Below, one piece after another: positions 34,887 to 42,570 of a stretch of DNA of 62,403 nt. Every line of letters begins with the position of its first letter. Position 1 is the first letter of the stretch. The notes under the pieces are model-generated. The model made no database searches. It worked only from the letters and a program-made list of their open reading frames with translations, and was not told the origin of the DNA. The stretch lies in assembly GCA_900317345.1 (NCBI GenBank), contig ONGK01000001.1:1-62403 (forward strand), read 5' to 3'. The position numbers were made by a program, and so were the translations under genes. This DNA is from an uncultured Bacteroidales bacterium. GTDB taxonomy: Bacteria; Bacteroidota; Bacteroidia; Bacteroidales; Paludibacteraceae.

Positions 34887-35678
34887 ATGCGAGACTTCAG
34901 TCTGGATATGTACCGAGAATTGTTGGAAACCTTGCAGCGGCAAGGATATATACTGATTCGCTACTGTGACTATCCCGCCTACGCCAATGCCAAAGCTAAG
35001 GCTAAGGCCAAATACATCATCCTCAGGCACGATGTGGACGCTTGTCCACAGAATAGCTTGCAGACGGCTCAGATAGAGCATTCAATAGGTGCTTTAGCCA
35101 CATATTATTTCCGATGCGGACCGGAGAGCAATAAACCCGAAATAATACGGGCAATAGCGCAACTTGGACACGAAATTGGCTATCACTATGAAGATTTGGC
35201 TCTCTGCGACGGAGATATGCAAAAGGCGCAGGCGCACTTTGAAACATGGCTCAGATATTTCCGGCAGTATTACGCCGTTGAGACCGTTTGCGCGCATGGA
35301 TCGCCGCGAAGCCGATGGGATAACAAAGAATTGCTGAAGCAGCAAGATTACAAGGCATTGGGCATCACTGGCGAACCGTACTTGGACACAGATTTCAGCG
35401 ATGTGCTCTACCTTACAGACACCGGTCGATGCTGGGATGGATACAAAGTGTCAAGAAGAGACAAAATACCGCTCTATCAAGACGAATGGAACAAGAATGG
35501 GTGGACTTGGCACACCACACAACAATTGATACAGACCGCGAAGGACGGCAAATTGCCGCCACATGTACTCCTTACCACGCATCCGCAGCGTTGGAACAGC
35601 AGCAATGCCAAATGGTGGCGTGAGTTAGTGGCACAGACAATTAAGAATGGAATAAAAAGAATATGGATAAAAAATTGA
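34887..35678 (+). CDS. Polysaccharide deacetylase-like protein
   Basis: The 263-residue protein shows NodB-type landmarks: ILRHDVDACPQNS (metal-binding Asp), LGHEIGYHYED (metal-binding His pair), AHGSPRSRWDN and LLTTHPQRW (catalytic His region). No signal peptide is seen, so it probably acts on a cytoplasmic lipid- or nucleotide-linked sugar. The ATG at 34887 has a good ribosome site (GGGGAGGAG); the frame opens earlier at 34836. An AKAKAKAK stretch near residue 40 is encoded by GCCAA/GCTAAG repeats. Its end overlaps wlbA by 16 bases. Confidence 0.75.
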   Translation: MRDFSLDMYRELLETLQRQGYILIRYCDYPAYANAKAKAKAKYIILRHDVDACPQNSLQTAQIEHSIGALATYYFRCGPESNKPEIIRAIAQLGHEIGYHYEDLALCDGDMQKAQAHFETWLRYFRQYYAVETVCAHGSPRSRWDNKELLKQQDYKALGITGEPYLDTDFSDVLYLTDTGRCWDGYKVSRRDKIPLYQDEWNKNGWTWHTTQQLIQTAKDGKLPPHVLLTTHPQRWNSSNAKWWRELVAQTIKNGIKRIWIKN

Positions 35679-36649
35679 ATTTTGCACTTATTGGTGCAGC
35701 TGGATATATTGCGCCGCGGCACATAAAGGCTATAGCGGACACAGAGAACAACCTGCTCGTTGCGTATGATAAGTTTGACAGCGTCGGTCGTCTCGATAGT
35801 TCGTTCCCTGATTGTTCTTTCTATACGGAGAATGAGCAGTTTGACCGCTTCTGCTCCAAACAGATGCGCACGGACAATCCTTTGCATTGGCTGTCTATCT
35901 GCACGCCGAACTACACACACGATGCGTTTATCCGCTATGGACTGCGACTGGGCTGCAACGTGATTTGCGAAAAGCCCGTGGTGCTCAATCCATACAATAT
36001 CGATAACCTTCTCGAATTGGAGCAAGAAACAGGACGCAAGGCATATACTATTCTACAACTCCGTCTGCATGACAAGATAAAAGCGCTCAAAGCAAAAGTG
36101 GAGAACGGACCGAAGGACAAGATATACGATGTGGACCTCACATATATCACCAGTCGCGGAAACTGGTATTATGCCAGCTGGAAAGGGGATGTGCGGAAGA
36201 GTGGAGGTATCGCGACAAATATCGGTGTGCATTTCTATGATATGTTGCAGTGGGTATTCGGACCGGTGAAGAAGAATATTGTCCATGTGATGTCCTTTGA
36301 TCGCGTTGCAGGCTATTTGGAGATGGAGCGTGCCCGTGTACGCTATTTCTTGAGCATTAATGCTGCTTGCCTGCCGCCAAATGCCGTGCAGGGTGAGAAA
36401 CGGACATATCGCACGCTCTGTATCGACGGAGAGGAGTTCGAGTTCTCACAGGGCTTCACAGAACTGCATACTGAGAGTTATCGCCATATTCTGGCAGGAG
36501 ATGGATTCCGCATAGCCGAGGCAAAGCCTTGTATTGAAACGGTAGCGGAGATTCGCCATGCAGAACCCATCGGACTGGTCGGAGATTATCACCCAATGGC
36601 TAAGTTGCCGCTCACGCCGCACCCGTTTGGATGGGATGTAAAACTCTGA
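35663..36649 (+). CDS. wlbA: UDP-N-acetylglucosaminuronate 3-dehydrogenase-type oxidoreductase (WlbA/WbpB)
   Basis: This 328-residue Gfo/Idh/MocA enzyme closely follows remembered WlbA: NFALIGAAGYIAPRHIKAI, NNLLVAYDKFDSVG, SICTPNYTHDAFIRYGLRLG, VICEKPVVL, then VDLTYITSRGNWYYASWKGD and GGIATNIGVHFYDMLQWVFG. The catalytic Lys is in CEKP and the His in GVHFYD. The family oxidizes C3 of UDP-GlcNAcA on the way to di-N-acetylated mannuronic acid sugars. The later enzymes (aminotransferase, acetyltransferase, epimerase) are not in this window. The call as WlbA is strong; the final sugar is inference. Confidence 0.88.
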   Translation: MDKKLNFALIGAAGYIAPRHIKAIADTENNLLVAYDKFDSVGRLDSSFPDCSFYTENEQFDRFCSKQMRTDNPLHWLSICTPNYTHDAFIRYGLRLGCNVICEKPVVLNPYNIDNLLELEQETGRKAYTILQLRLHDKIKALKAKVENGPKDKIYDVDLTYITSRGNWYYASWKGDVRKSGGIATNIGVHFYDMLQWVFGPVKKNIVHVMSFDRVAGYLEMERARVRYFLSINAACLPPNAVQGEKRTYRTLCIDGEEFEFSQGFTELHTESYRHILAGDGFRIAEAKPCIETVAEIRHAEPIGLVGDYHPMAKLPLTPHPFGWDVKL

Positions 36650-36675
36650 CACATATTGTTAATAACAAAAGGTTC

Positions 36676-37530
36676 ATGCTGAAAAGTAGATACATAGTAT
36701 TTCTGGCGATGGTAGTTCTCATGCTTGGTTCATGCGTTACGGCGCGAAAAGTGAACTATATGCAGGAGCCGGATAAGTATATCCCTACATATGCTGATAC
36801 ATTAAGTTTTGAAGATTATACGCTTCGAATAGGCGATAGACTATACGTGTACGTCTATTCGACGGACGAGAAGATCATGAAGATGTATAATGCCGGCGGT
36901 GGAAATGCTGCTTCTATGAGGCAACAGATGAGCACCAACGGAGCCGGAGGAGCATATGACTTATATACCTATTTGGTGGACGAGGAGGGATATATTGACT
37001 TCCCGACAATTGGAAAACTGACTGTCCAAGGGAAAACAACAAGAGAAGTCAAGCGGATGCTCGAAGATGAACTGGGCAAACTGCTACAGGAAATACCTGG
37101 ATATGCGACTATCTCAGTGGAAGTGAACATCGTAAATCGTAGTTTCTCTATTATCGGGGCGCAGAGTGGTCGATACATGATTACCAAGGAGAAAATGACT
37201 ATCTTTGAGGCATTAGCTGCTGCTGGAGATCTCAAGGAATTTAATAGTCGCAAGGAAATTAAACTCGTACGTGAGAAGAATGGAGTTACTACCATTAAGA
37301 CATTTGATGCGCGCAGTAAAGATATCATCAACTCCGAATATTATTATATTGAGCCGAACGATATTATATACATCCGCCAGATGCCGGGATATAGCTTTGG
37401 CATCAATTCTGCCACTACGGCTGTCAGCGTGACGGCCGCAACTATCTCATTTGGCGTGTTCGTTTATTCAATCGTGCAGACAGGTATTAACCACGTGCGC
37501 AAATACGGAGGGAAAGGAGGCAGCAAATGA
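36676..37530 (+). CDS. Wza-like polysaccharide export lipoprotein 1
   Basis: The ATG at 36676 gives a 284-residue lipoprotein (lipobox MLGSC, Cys20). The Poly_export/SLBB region follows: YTLRIGDRLYVYVYSTDE, YLVDEEGYIDFPTIGKLTVQGKTTREVKRMLEDEL, then an SLBB-like RSFSIIGAQSGRYMITKEKMTIFEALAAAGDL. A C-terminal hydrophobic stretch (AVSVTAATISFGVFVYSIVQ) may be the membrane helix of the outer-membrane channel. It works with the second lipoprotein (overlapping ATGA) and the Wzc-like kinase. Confidence 0.9.
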   Translation: MLKSRYIVFLAMVVLMLGSCVTARKVNYMQEPDKYIPTYADTLSFEDYTLRIGDRLYVYVYSTDEKIMKMYNAGGGNAASMRQQMSTNGAGGAYDLYTYLVDEEGYIDFPTIGKLTVQGKTTREVKRMLEDELGKLLQEIPGYATISVEVNIVNRSFSIIGAQSGRYMITKEKMTIFEALAAAGDLKEFNSRKEIKLVREKNGVTTIKTFDARSKDIINSEYYYIEPNDIIYIRQMPGYSFGINSATTAVSVTAATISFGVFVYSIVQTGINHVRKYGGKGGSK

Positions 37531-38297
37531 AACCGATGCGAATCTTTCTTTTGACTCTCCTTGCGGTGCTTATGACTGCTTGTTATAGCCATCGTACAAT
37601 AGGCTATCTGCAGGAACCGACGAAAGCAAACAAACTGCCCGTATACGATAGTGCGGCGTATGAACCGTACAAGATACGTGTGAATGACGAAATCATCTAT
37701 CGTTTGGTCACGCTGGATGAGACGATGTCGAAGATGCTTGGAACCAGCAACTCACTCTCTTCAGGTCAGTATGCCAATTCGTATCGGGTCTATCCGGATG
37801 GAACAATAGAACTGCCTTTCCTCAAGCCCTTGCACGTAGCGGGACTGACGGAGGCGGAGGCGCAAGATTCTTTGCGGGCGGCGTTCAGAGAGATTATTCC
37901 GGACGCAGACGTAAAACTGGCGCTGTACAATAAATATTTCTCGGTTATCGGTGATGCGCACTCAGGCAAGTATTTTATATACAAGGATCGCATGAACATC
38001 TTCCAGGCTCTTGCATTAACGGGAGATGTGATGAATAGCGGCGATCGCCGGCATATCCGTATTATACGGCCTCGTGACGAAGGACAGGAACCGGAAGTCT
38101 TGGAGTTTGACATCAGAACCAATACCATTATTGATTCCAAATATTATTATATCTATCCCAACGATGTGATTTATGTAGCACGTACGAAGGATAGTTTCTA
38201 TAAGGTACCGACTTATACGGGGTTCCTTGGTTTGATTACCAGCTCGGTAGCCCTTCTAACTACGGTACTGAATTATGTGGCGTTTATGTATAAATAA
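37527..38297 (+). CDS. Wza-like polysaccharide export lipoprotein 2
   Basis: This 256-residue lipoprotein (lipobox MTAC, Cys19) parallels the preceding one: YKIRVNDEIIYRLVTLDE, YRVYPDGTIELPFLKPLHVAGLTEAEAQDSLRAAF, KYFSVIGDAHSGKYFIYKDRMNIFQALALTGDV, and a C-terminal hydrophobic segment (TGFLGLITSSVALLTTVLNYVAFMY). The start overlaps the previous stop by four bases. Tandem Wza-like genes suggest a hetero-oligomeric channel or a paralogue pair from duplication. Confidence 0.88.
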   Translation: MKPMRIFLLTLLAVLMTACYSHRTIGYLQEPTKANKLPVYDSAAYEPYKIRVNDEIIYRLVTLDETMSKMLGTSNSLSSGQYANSYRVYPDGTIELPFLKPLHVAGLTEAEAQDSLRAAFREIIPDADVKLALYNKYFSVIGDAHSGKYFIYKDRMNIFQALALTGDVMNSGDRRHIRIIRPRDEGQEPEVLEFDIRTNTIIDSKYYYIYPNDVIYVARTKDSFYKVPTYTGFLGLITSSVALLTTVLNYVAFMYK

Positions 38298-38302
38298 GAA
38301 TT

Positions 38303-40909
38303 ATGAGTGGCAGAAATCAATATTACTATCCCGGAGGAGGTCAGCCGTATTACCCGCAAGGAGGGTATTATGTGCATGGAAACCAGCAGTATTATCAGCA
38401 AGACCCGGTCAACGGCAATAACGATGATGAAGAAGATAGTTTGAACTTCAATCCTTTGGAGTGGCTCTTTACATTCGTTCATTACTGGTATCTTTTTGTG
38501 ATTGCAGTGGCCATTGCCTTAGGTATGGCTATGCTGAAGAATAGACGTTGGTTGCCTACGTACTACTCACAAGGTACGATTGTTATCAAAGAGAGCAATC
38601 CATATGGCAGTTCCTCATCTACGCTGATGCAAGGGTTCAGTGTAGATGCGGGATATAAGAATGTGAATAACCAGATGATTATGCTCGGCTCATATGATTT
38701 AATGAGCCGCGTCGTGGATTCATTGCCGTTCTTGAATGTAGAGTATATAACGCAGGGACGATTCAAAACAAGACAGTTATACCGCAATACACCGGTTACG
38801 ATTGATTACACGCGTCTCGAACCACGGGTATATGATATGTTGTTCCAACTGGTGTTTGACGAAGATGGTACAATGCATATCAGTTCTACTGATGAAGCGG
38901 TGCCTTTGGAACTGGAAGCGCATTATGGTCAACCATTGAGCTGCGGACTGTTTGATATCACAATATGGCCTACTGCGATGGTGGGGCGCTACGACAAGAT
39001 TTATTTCCGTTTCCGTTCCCACGACTCGCTGGTTAGTGAATTTATGGGACGCCTGAACTTGTCGTTCGTTTCAGAGGGCTCTACGGTACTGGCTATTTCA
39101 CTGGTTAGCGAAACTCCGCAGAGAGACTGCGAGTTCATTGATGAATTGGCGAAGACATATCTCCTGCAGAATTTGGAGAAGAAAAATGAGGTGGCAGAGA
39201 ATTCCATACGCTTTATCAATGAGCAGTTGGCGAACTTGCAGGCTTCACTTCAAGTCAGCGAAGGCGCCATTACAGATTTTCGGCAGGAGAACAAATTTGT
39301 TGATGTCAACTCATATGCAACCCAACTTATGGGACGCATTTCCGAGTATGAGCAGCATGCTATGGAGCTGCGCTTGAAGGAGACATACTTCGATTATCTC
39401 ATACGCTATATTCATGAGAACATAGAGAAAGATGCAGTTATTGCTCCTACAATGATGGGAGTGAATGAACCGATATTGATGAATCTCGTGCAGCAGTTGA
39501 ATGAACTGCGTATCCAACGCGGTGAACTGACGGAGAAGAACGTTTATTACGCCAAATATACAAAGGATATTGAGAATGTCAAGACTGCTATTGAGGAGGT
39601 GGTTACTTCTATGCGTGCCTCTTTGGAGATAGAAAAGGCGGATCTCAACAACCGTTATAAGGATGTGGAGAAATCGATTCAGCAGTTACCTGAGAAAGAA
39701 TTGCAGATGGTGGCGATTGAACGCAATTATCGTATTGACGAGAACTACTATACTTTCTTCCGACAGAAACGGGCAGAAGCGGAAATCCAGAAAGCTTCGA
39801 ATACGCCGGACAATAGTATTATGGATAAGGCGCGCACAACAGCTGTCATGAATGCCAAGGCGAAGTCAAAGACAACTACTACCTATCTTGTTATTGGGTT
39901 CTTTATTCCATTCATTCTCATCATCTTGAGTGAGCTTCTCAATAATAAGATTCGCTCGCCGAAGGATGTAATCAAGATGAAAAAGTTCCGCCTTATTGGT
40001 ACCTTGCGTCATGCTAAGACACAAAACCCTACATTGGTACGTGCTGCGCCACGCTCCAGTTACGCGGAAATGTTACGATCTATTCGGACGCGCATTGAGT
40101 TTGTGCTCAAGCGAAAGGAGAAGATGATGATTAGTATATCGTCAACGGAATCCGGAGATGGGAAAACCTTCTTGGCTACGAATATTGCCTCTTTGTATGG
40201 CATGTCCGGTAAAAAGACAATCCTCCTGGATTTGGATCTGCGCAAACCGAATATCCATACCAAGTTAGGGCTGGACAATGGAAATGGCTTGTCCAATTAT
40301 CTTATTGGTGATTGTGAATTGAAGGAGGCATTGGTGGAGAATACGCCATTCGGTTTTGACTTGTTGCGTGGAGGTACTATTCCTCCCAATCCGGGCGAAC
40401 TGGTGCATTCGGATAAACTGACTGCTTTAATGACGGAATTGCGGGAGAAATATGATTTCATCGTTATTGATACTTCGCCTATCGGTCTTGTGCCGGATGC
40501 GTATGCTATTATAGAGCAGAGCGATTTGTGTCTGTTCGTTATTCGTTGCATGGAGACAAATAAATCCTTCTGCAAGCAAACGCTTGAGCAGATGAAGGAG
40601 GTGATTGATAATCCGGAGAAGATTCAACTTGTGCTCTCCGATATTCCTACAGAGGGACGCCACTCATACGGCTCTGGCTATGGGTACGGATATGGCGGTT
40701 ATGGCGGCTATGGGTATGGTTATTTGGGATACGGTGGATACGGAGGATATGGCTATTTGGGCTATGGAAATGGGTATAAAACCAAACAATATGGCAAGTT
40801 GTATGGTAAGATATATGGTCGATTCTTGCGTGACGATGACACTTCCGACTCCGACCAATATTATCACCAGGAAGAGAATAATGAAGAGCCGAAAGAAAAA
40901 AATGCATAG
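38303..40909 (+). CDS. Wzc-like chain-length regulator / BY-type tyrosine kinase with Tyr/Gly tails
   Basis: The 868 residues begin with a Tyr-rich tail (YYYPGGGQPYYPQGGYYVHG). A membrane helix (about 59-77) follows, then a long periplasmic coiled-coil domain, a second helix (TTYLVIGFFIPFILIILSEL) and a cytoplasmic BY-kinase: Walker A STESGDGKTFLATN, A' TILLDLDLRKPN, Walker B DFIVIDTSPIG. The C-terminus has an unusual YGYG repeat block (about 790-835) instead of a simple tyrosine cluster, then an acidic end. BY-kinases autophosphorylate C-terminal tyrosines to control polymer length. It begins 5 bases after the second Wza-like gene. Confidence 0.93.
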   Translation: MSGRNQYYYPGGGQPYYPQGGYYVHGNQQYYQQDPVNGNNDDEEDSLNFNPLEWLFTFVHYWYLFVIAVAIALGMAMLKNRRWLPTYYSQGTIVIKESNPYGSSSSTLMQGFSVDAGYKNVNNQMIMLGSYDLMSRVVDSLPFLNVEYITQGRFKTRQLYRNTPVTIDYTRLEPRVYDMLFQLVFDEDGTMHISSTDEAVPLELEAHYGQPLSCGLFDITIWPTAMVGRYDKIYFRFRSHDSLVSEFMGRLNLSFVSEGSTVLAISLVSETPQRDCEFIDELAKTYLLQNLEKKNEVAENSIRFINEQLANLQASLQVSEGAITDFRQENKFVDVNSYATQLMGRISEYEQHAMELRLKETYFDYLIRYIHENIEKDAVIAPTMMGVNEPILMNLVQQLNELRIQRGELTEKNVYYAKYTKDIENVKTAIEEVVTSMRASLEIEKADLNNRYKDVEKSIQQLPEKELQMVAIERNYRIDENYYTFFRQKRAEAEIQKASNTPDNSIMDKARTTAVMNAKAKSKTTTTYLVIGFFIPFILIILSELLNNKIRSPKDVIKMKKFRLIGTLRHAKTQNPTLVRAAPRSSYAEMLRSIRTRIEFVLKRKEKMMISISSTESGDGKTFLATNIASLYGMSGKKTILLDLDLRKPNIHTKLGLDNGNGLSNYLIGDCELKEALVENTPFGFDLLRGGTIPPNPGELVHSDKLTALMTELREKYDFIVIDTSPIGLVPDAYAIIEQSDLCLFVIRCMETNKSFCKQTLEQMKEVIDNPEKIQLVLSDIPTEGRHSYGSGYGYGYGGYGGYGYGYLGYGGYGGYGYLGYGNGYKTKQYGKLYGKIYGRFLRDDDTSDSDQYYHQEENNEEPKEKNA
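40671..40790 (+). repeat. TATGG-type tandem repeats encoding the Tyr/Gly tail of the Wzc-like kinase
   Basis: Units such as GGTTATGGCGGCTATGGGTA repeat with 6- to 15-base periods. All are multiples of three, so they stay in frame. Confidence 0.8.
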
Positions 40910-40935
40910 TATTTCGGAAAATTTACACATAACTC

Positions 40936-40966
40936 TTGCGTATTTGCAAAAAAAGCAGTAATTTTG
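40936..40966 (+). promoter_or_regulatory. Promoter of the DUF1846 gene
   Basis: -33 TTG 40936-40938 (TTGCGTATTTG) and -7 TAATTTTG 40959-40966, spacer 20. The ATG at 40976 is only 9 bases past the -7, so the message may be nearly leaderless. Confidence 0.75.
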
Positions 40967-40975
40967 TACCCCGTT

Positions 40976-42454
40976 ATGCAATTAGCTTTCGATAACGACA
41001 AATACATCCGAATTCAGTCGGAGAGAATACGCGAGAGAATCGCGCAGTTTGGTAACAAGCTCTATCTTGAAATGGGCGGCAAGTTGTTTGACGACATGCA
41101 TGCCAGTCGAGTGCTGCCGGGTTTTATGCCGGATAGCAAGTTGCGCATGCTTACCCAGTTGCGGGACTCGCTCGAAATCATCATAGTCATTTCAGCTGAG
41201 GATATCGAGCGCAACAAAGTGCGCCAGGATTTAGGTATTACCTATGATGAAGACGTGCTGCGATTGCGCGAGGAATTCACTAAGCGCGGTTTTATGGTGT
41301 CTTCGGTGGTGGTTACGCACTATACGGGTCAGCGCTCAGCTGATGCCTATCGTCAGCGTCTGGAGTGGCAAGGCGTAAAAGTGTATTATCATTACCTCAT
41401 CGAGGGCTATCCGCATAATGTGGAATTGATTGCTTCTGCCGATGGGTTCGGCCGTAATGACTTCGTGGAGACAACACGGCCGTTGGTGGTTGTCACGGCG
41501 CCCGGACCTGGTAGCGGTAAGATGGCGGTTTGTTTGAGCCAGTTGTATAACGAGCAGGTACACGGACACGAGGCTGGGTACGCGAAGTTCGAAACTTTCC
41601 CGGTATGGAACTTGCCGCTCAAGCACCCCTTGAATGTGGCATACGAAGCAGCAACTGCGGACATCCAAGATGTGAATATGATTGACCCGTTCCACTTGGA
41701 GGCATACGGTAAGACAGCCGTGAACTACAATCGTGACGTAGAGATTTTCCCTGTTCTCGATGCGCTCTTCACCTCCATCTATGGTTCCAGCCCGTATAAG
41801 TCGCCTACTGATATGGGCGTGAATATGGTTGGTTTCTGTATTAGTGATGATGAGGCGGTGCGCGAAGCCAGCAAGCAGGAAATCATCCGTCGTTATTTCC
41901 ATGCGCTCTGCCGTTTGGCGGATGGCGGATGCAACGATGCGGAGATACAGAAAATTGCACTACTGCTCAAGCAAGTGGGCATCAATACTGCGTATAGGAA
42001 GACTGTAGTGGCTGCTCGTGAACGCAAAGAGCAGAGTGGAGGAGGACTAAAGCCCTTTGTCCATGCCGCGGCAATTGAGTTGCCCGACGGGCGTATTATC
42101 ACGGCTGACTCAGGAGATTTGCTGGGCTCTTCGGCTGCGTTGCTTCTAAATGTGATGAAAGAATTGGCAGGCATCGACCATAGCGTGAAACTTATTCCGC
42201 AAGAGATGATCGAGCCTATTCAATATACCAAAATTCATTATTTGCACGGGCATAACCCGCGCTTGCATACGGATGAAGTGTTAGTTGCCCTGTCGGTACT
42301 TTCGCTTCATGACGAAAACTGCCGTCGGGCACTCGAGACACTGCCGCAACTCAAAGGATGTCAGGCGCATTCGACGGTGATGTTAAAAGAAGTAGATTTA
42401 CGTACATTTGCGAAGTTGGGCATCAATTTAACGTCCGACCCCGCACACAAATAG
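40976..42454 (+). CDS. DUF1846 family protein
   Basis: The protein has 492 residues, the usual length of DUF1846. It shows FDNDKYIRIQSERIRERIAQFGNKLYLEMGGKLFDDMHASRVLPGF at the N-terminus, and an ATP/Mg-binding-like APGPGSGKMAVCLSQLYNE in the middle. Structures of this family have been described, but its biochemical function is not established to my knowledge. The start must be the ATG at 40976, close to the -7 box. Its end is followed at once by the cobalamin riboswitch; whether the B12 operon depends on this promoter is open. Confidence 0.9.
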   Translation: MQLAFDNDKYIRIQSERIRERIAQFGNKLYLEMGGKLFDDMHASRVLPGFMPDSKLRMLTQLRDSLEIIIVISAEDIERNKVRQDLGITYDEDVLRLREEFTKRGFMVSSVVVTHYTGQRSADAYRQRLEWQGVKVYYHYLIEGYPHNVELIASADGFGRNDFVETTRPLVVVTAPGPGSGKMAVCLSQLYNEQVHGHEAGYAKFETFPVWNLPLKHPLNVAYEAATADIQDVNMIDPFHLEAYGKTAVNYNRDVEIFPVLDALFTSIYGSSPYKSPTDMGVNMVGFCISDDEAVREASKQEIIRRYFHALCRLADGGCNDAEIQKIALLLKQVGINTAYRKTVVAARERKEQSGGGLKPFVHAAAIELPDGRIITADSGDLLGSSAALLLNVMKELAGIDHSVKLIPQEMIEPIQYTKIHYLHGHNPRLHTDEVLVALSVLSLHDENCRRALETLPQLKGCQAHSTVMLKEVDLRTFAKLGINLTSDPAHK

Positions 42455-42530
42455 GATAAGAGAACACGGGTGAGAATCCCGGACAGACCAGCTACTGTGA
42501 TTGCTTTGGCATAAGTCAGATCGCTTTCCT
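42440..42530 (+). promoter_or_regulatory. Cobalamin riboswitch controlling the B12 uptake operon
   Basis: Conserved pieces of the cobalamin aptamer are in order: AGAACACGGGTGAGAATCCC, GGACAGACCAGCTACTGTGA and the B12-box-like ATAAGTCAGATCGC. It precedes btuB. The 5' part overlaps the last codons of the DUF1846 gene (stop at 42454). A possible -7 (TACATTTG, 42403-42410) lacks a proper TTG, so the promoter is uncertain. Binding of adenosylcobalamin would be expected to shut off btuB expression. Confidence 0.85.
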
Positions 42531-42570
42531 TTTTGTGACATTTGGAAGTCCTCTTGGATTAGGACGAACG

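Noticed and set aside
42403-42410. TACATTTG as the btuB promoter -7
   Set aside because: No TTG at the strict 20-base distance, so not listed as a promoter.
42535-42570. GTG start of btuB at 42535
   Set aside because: Gives a poor signal peptide and sits at the riboswitch edge; the GTG at 42571 gives a clean one.
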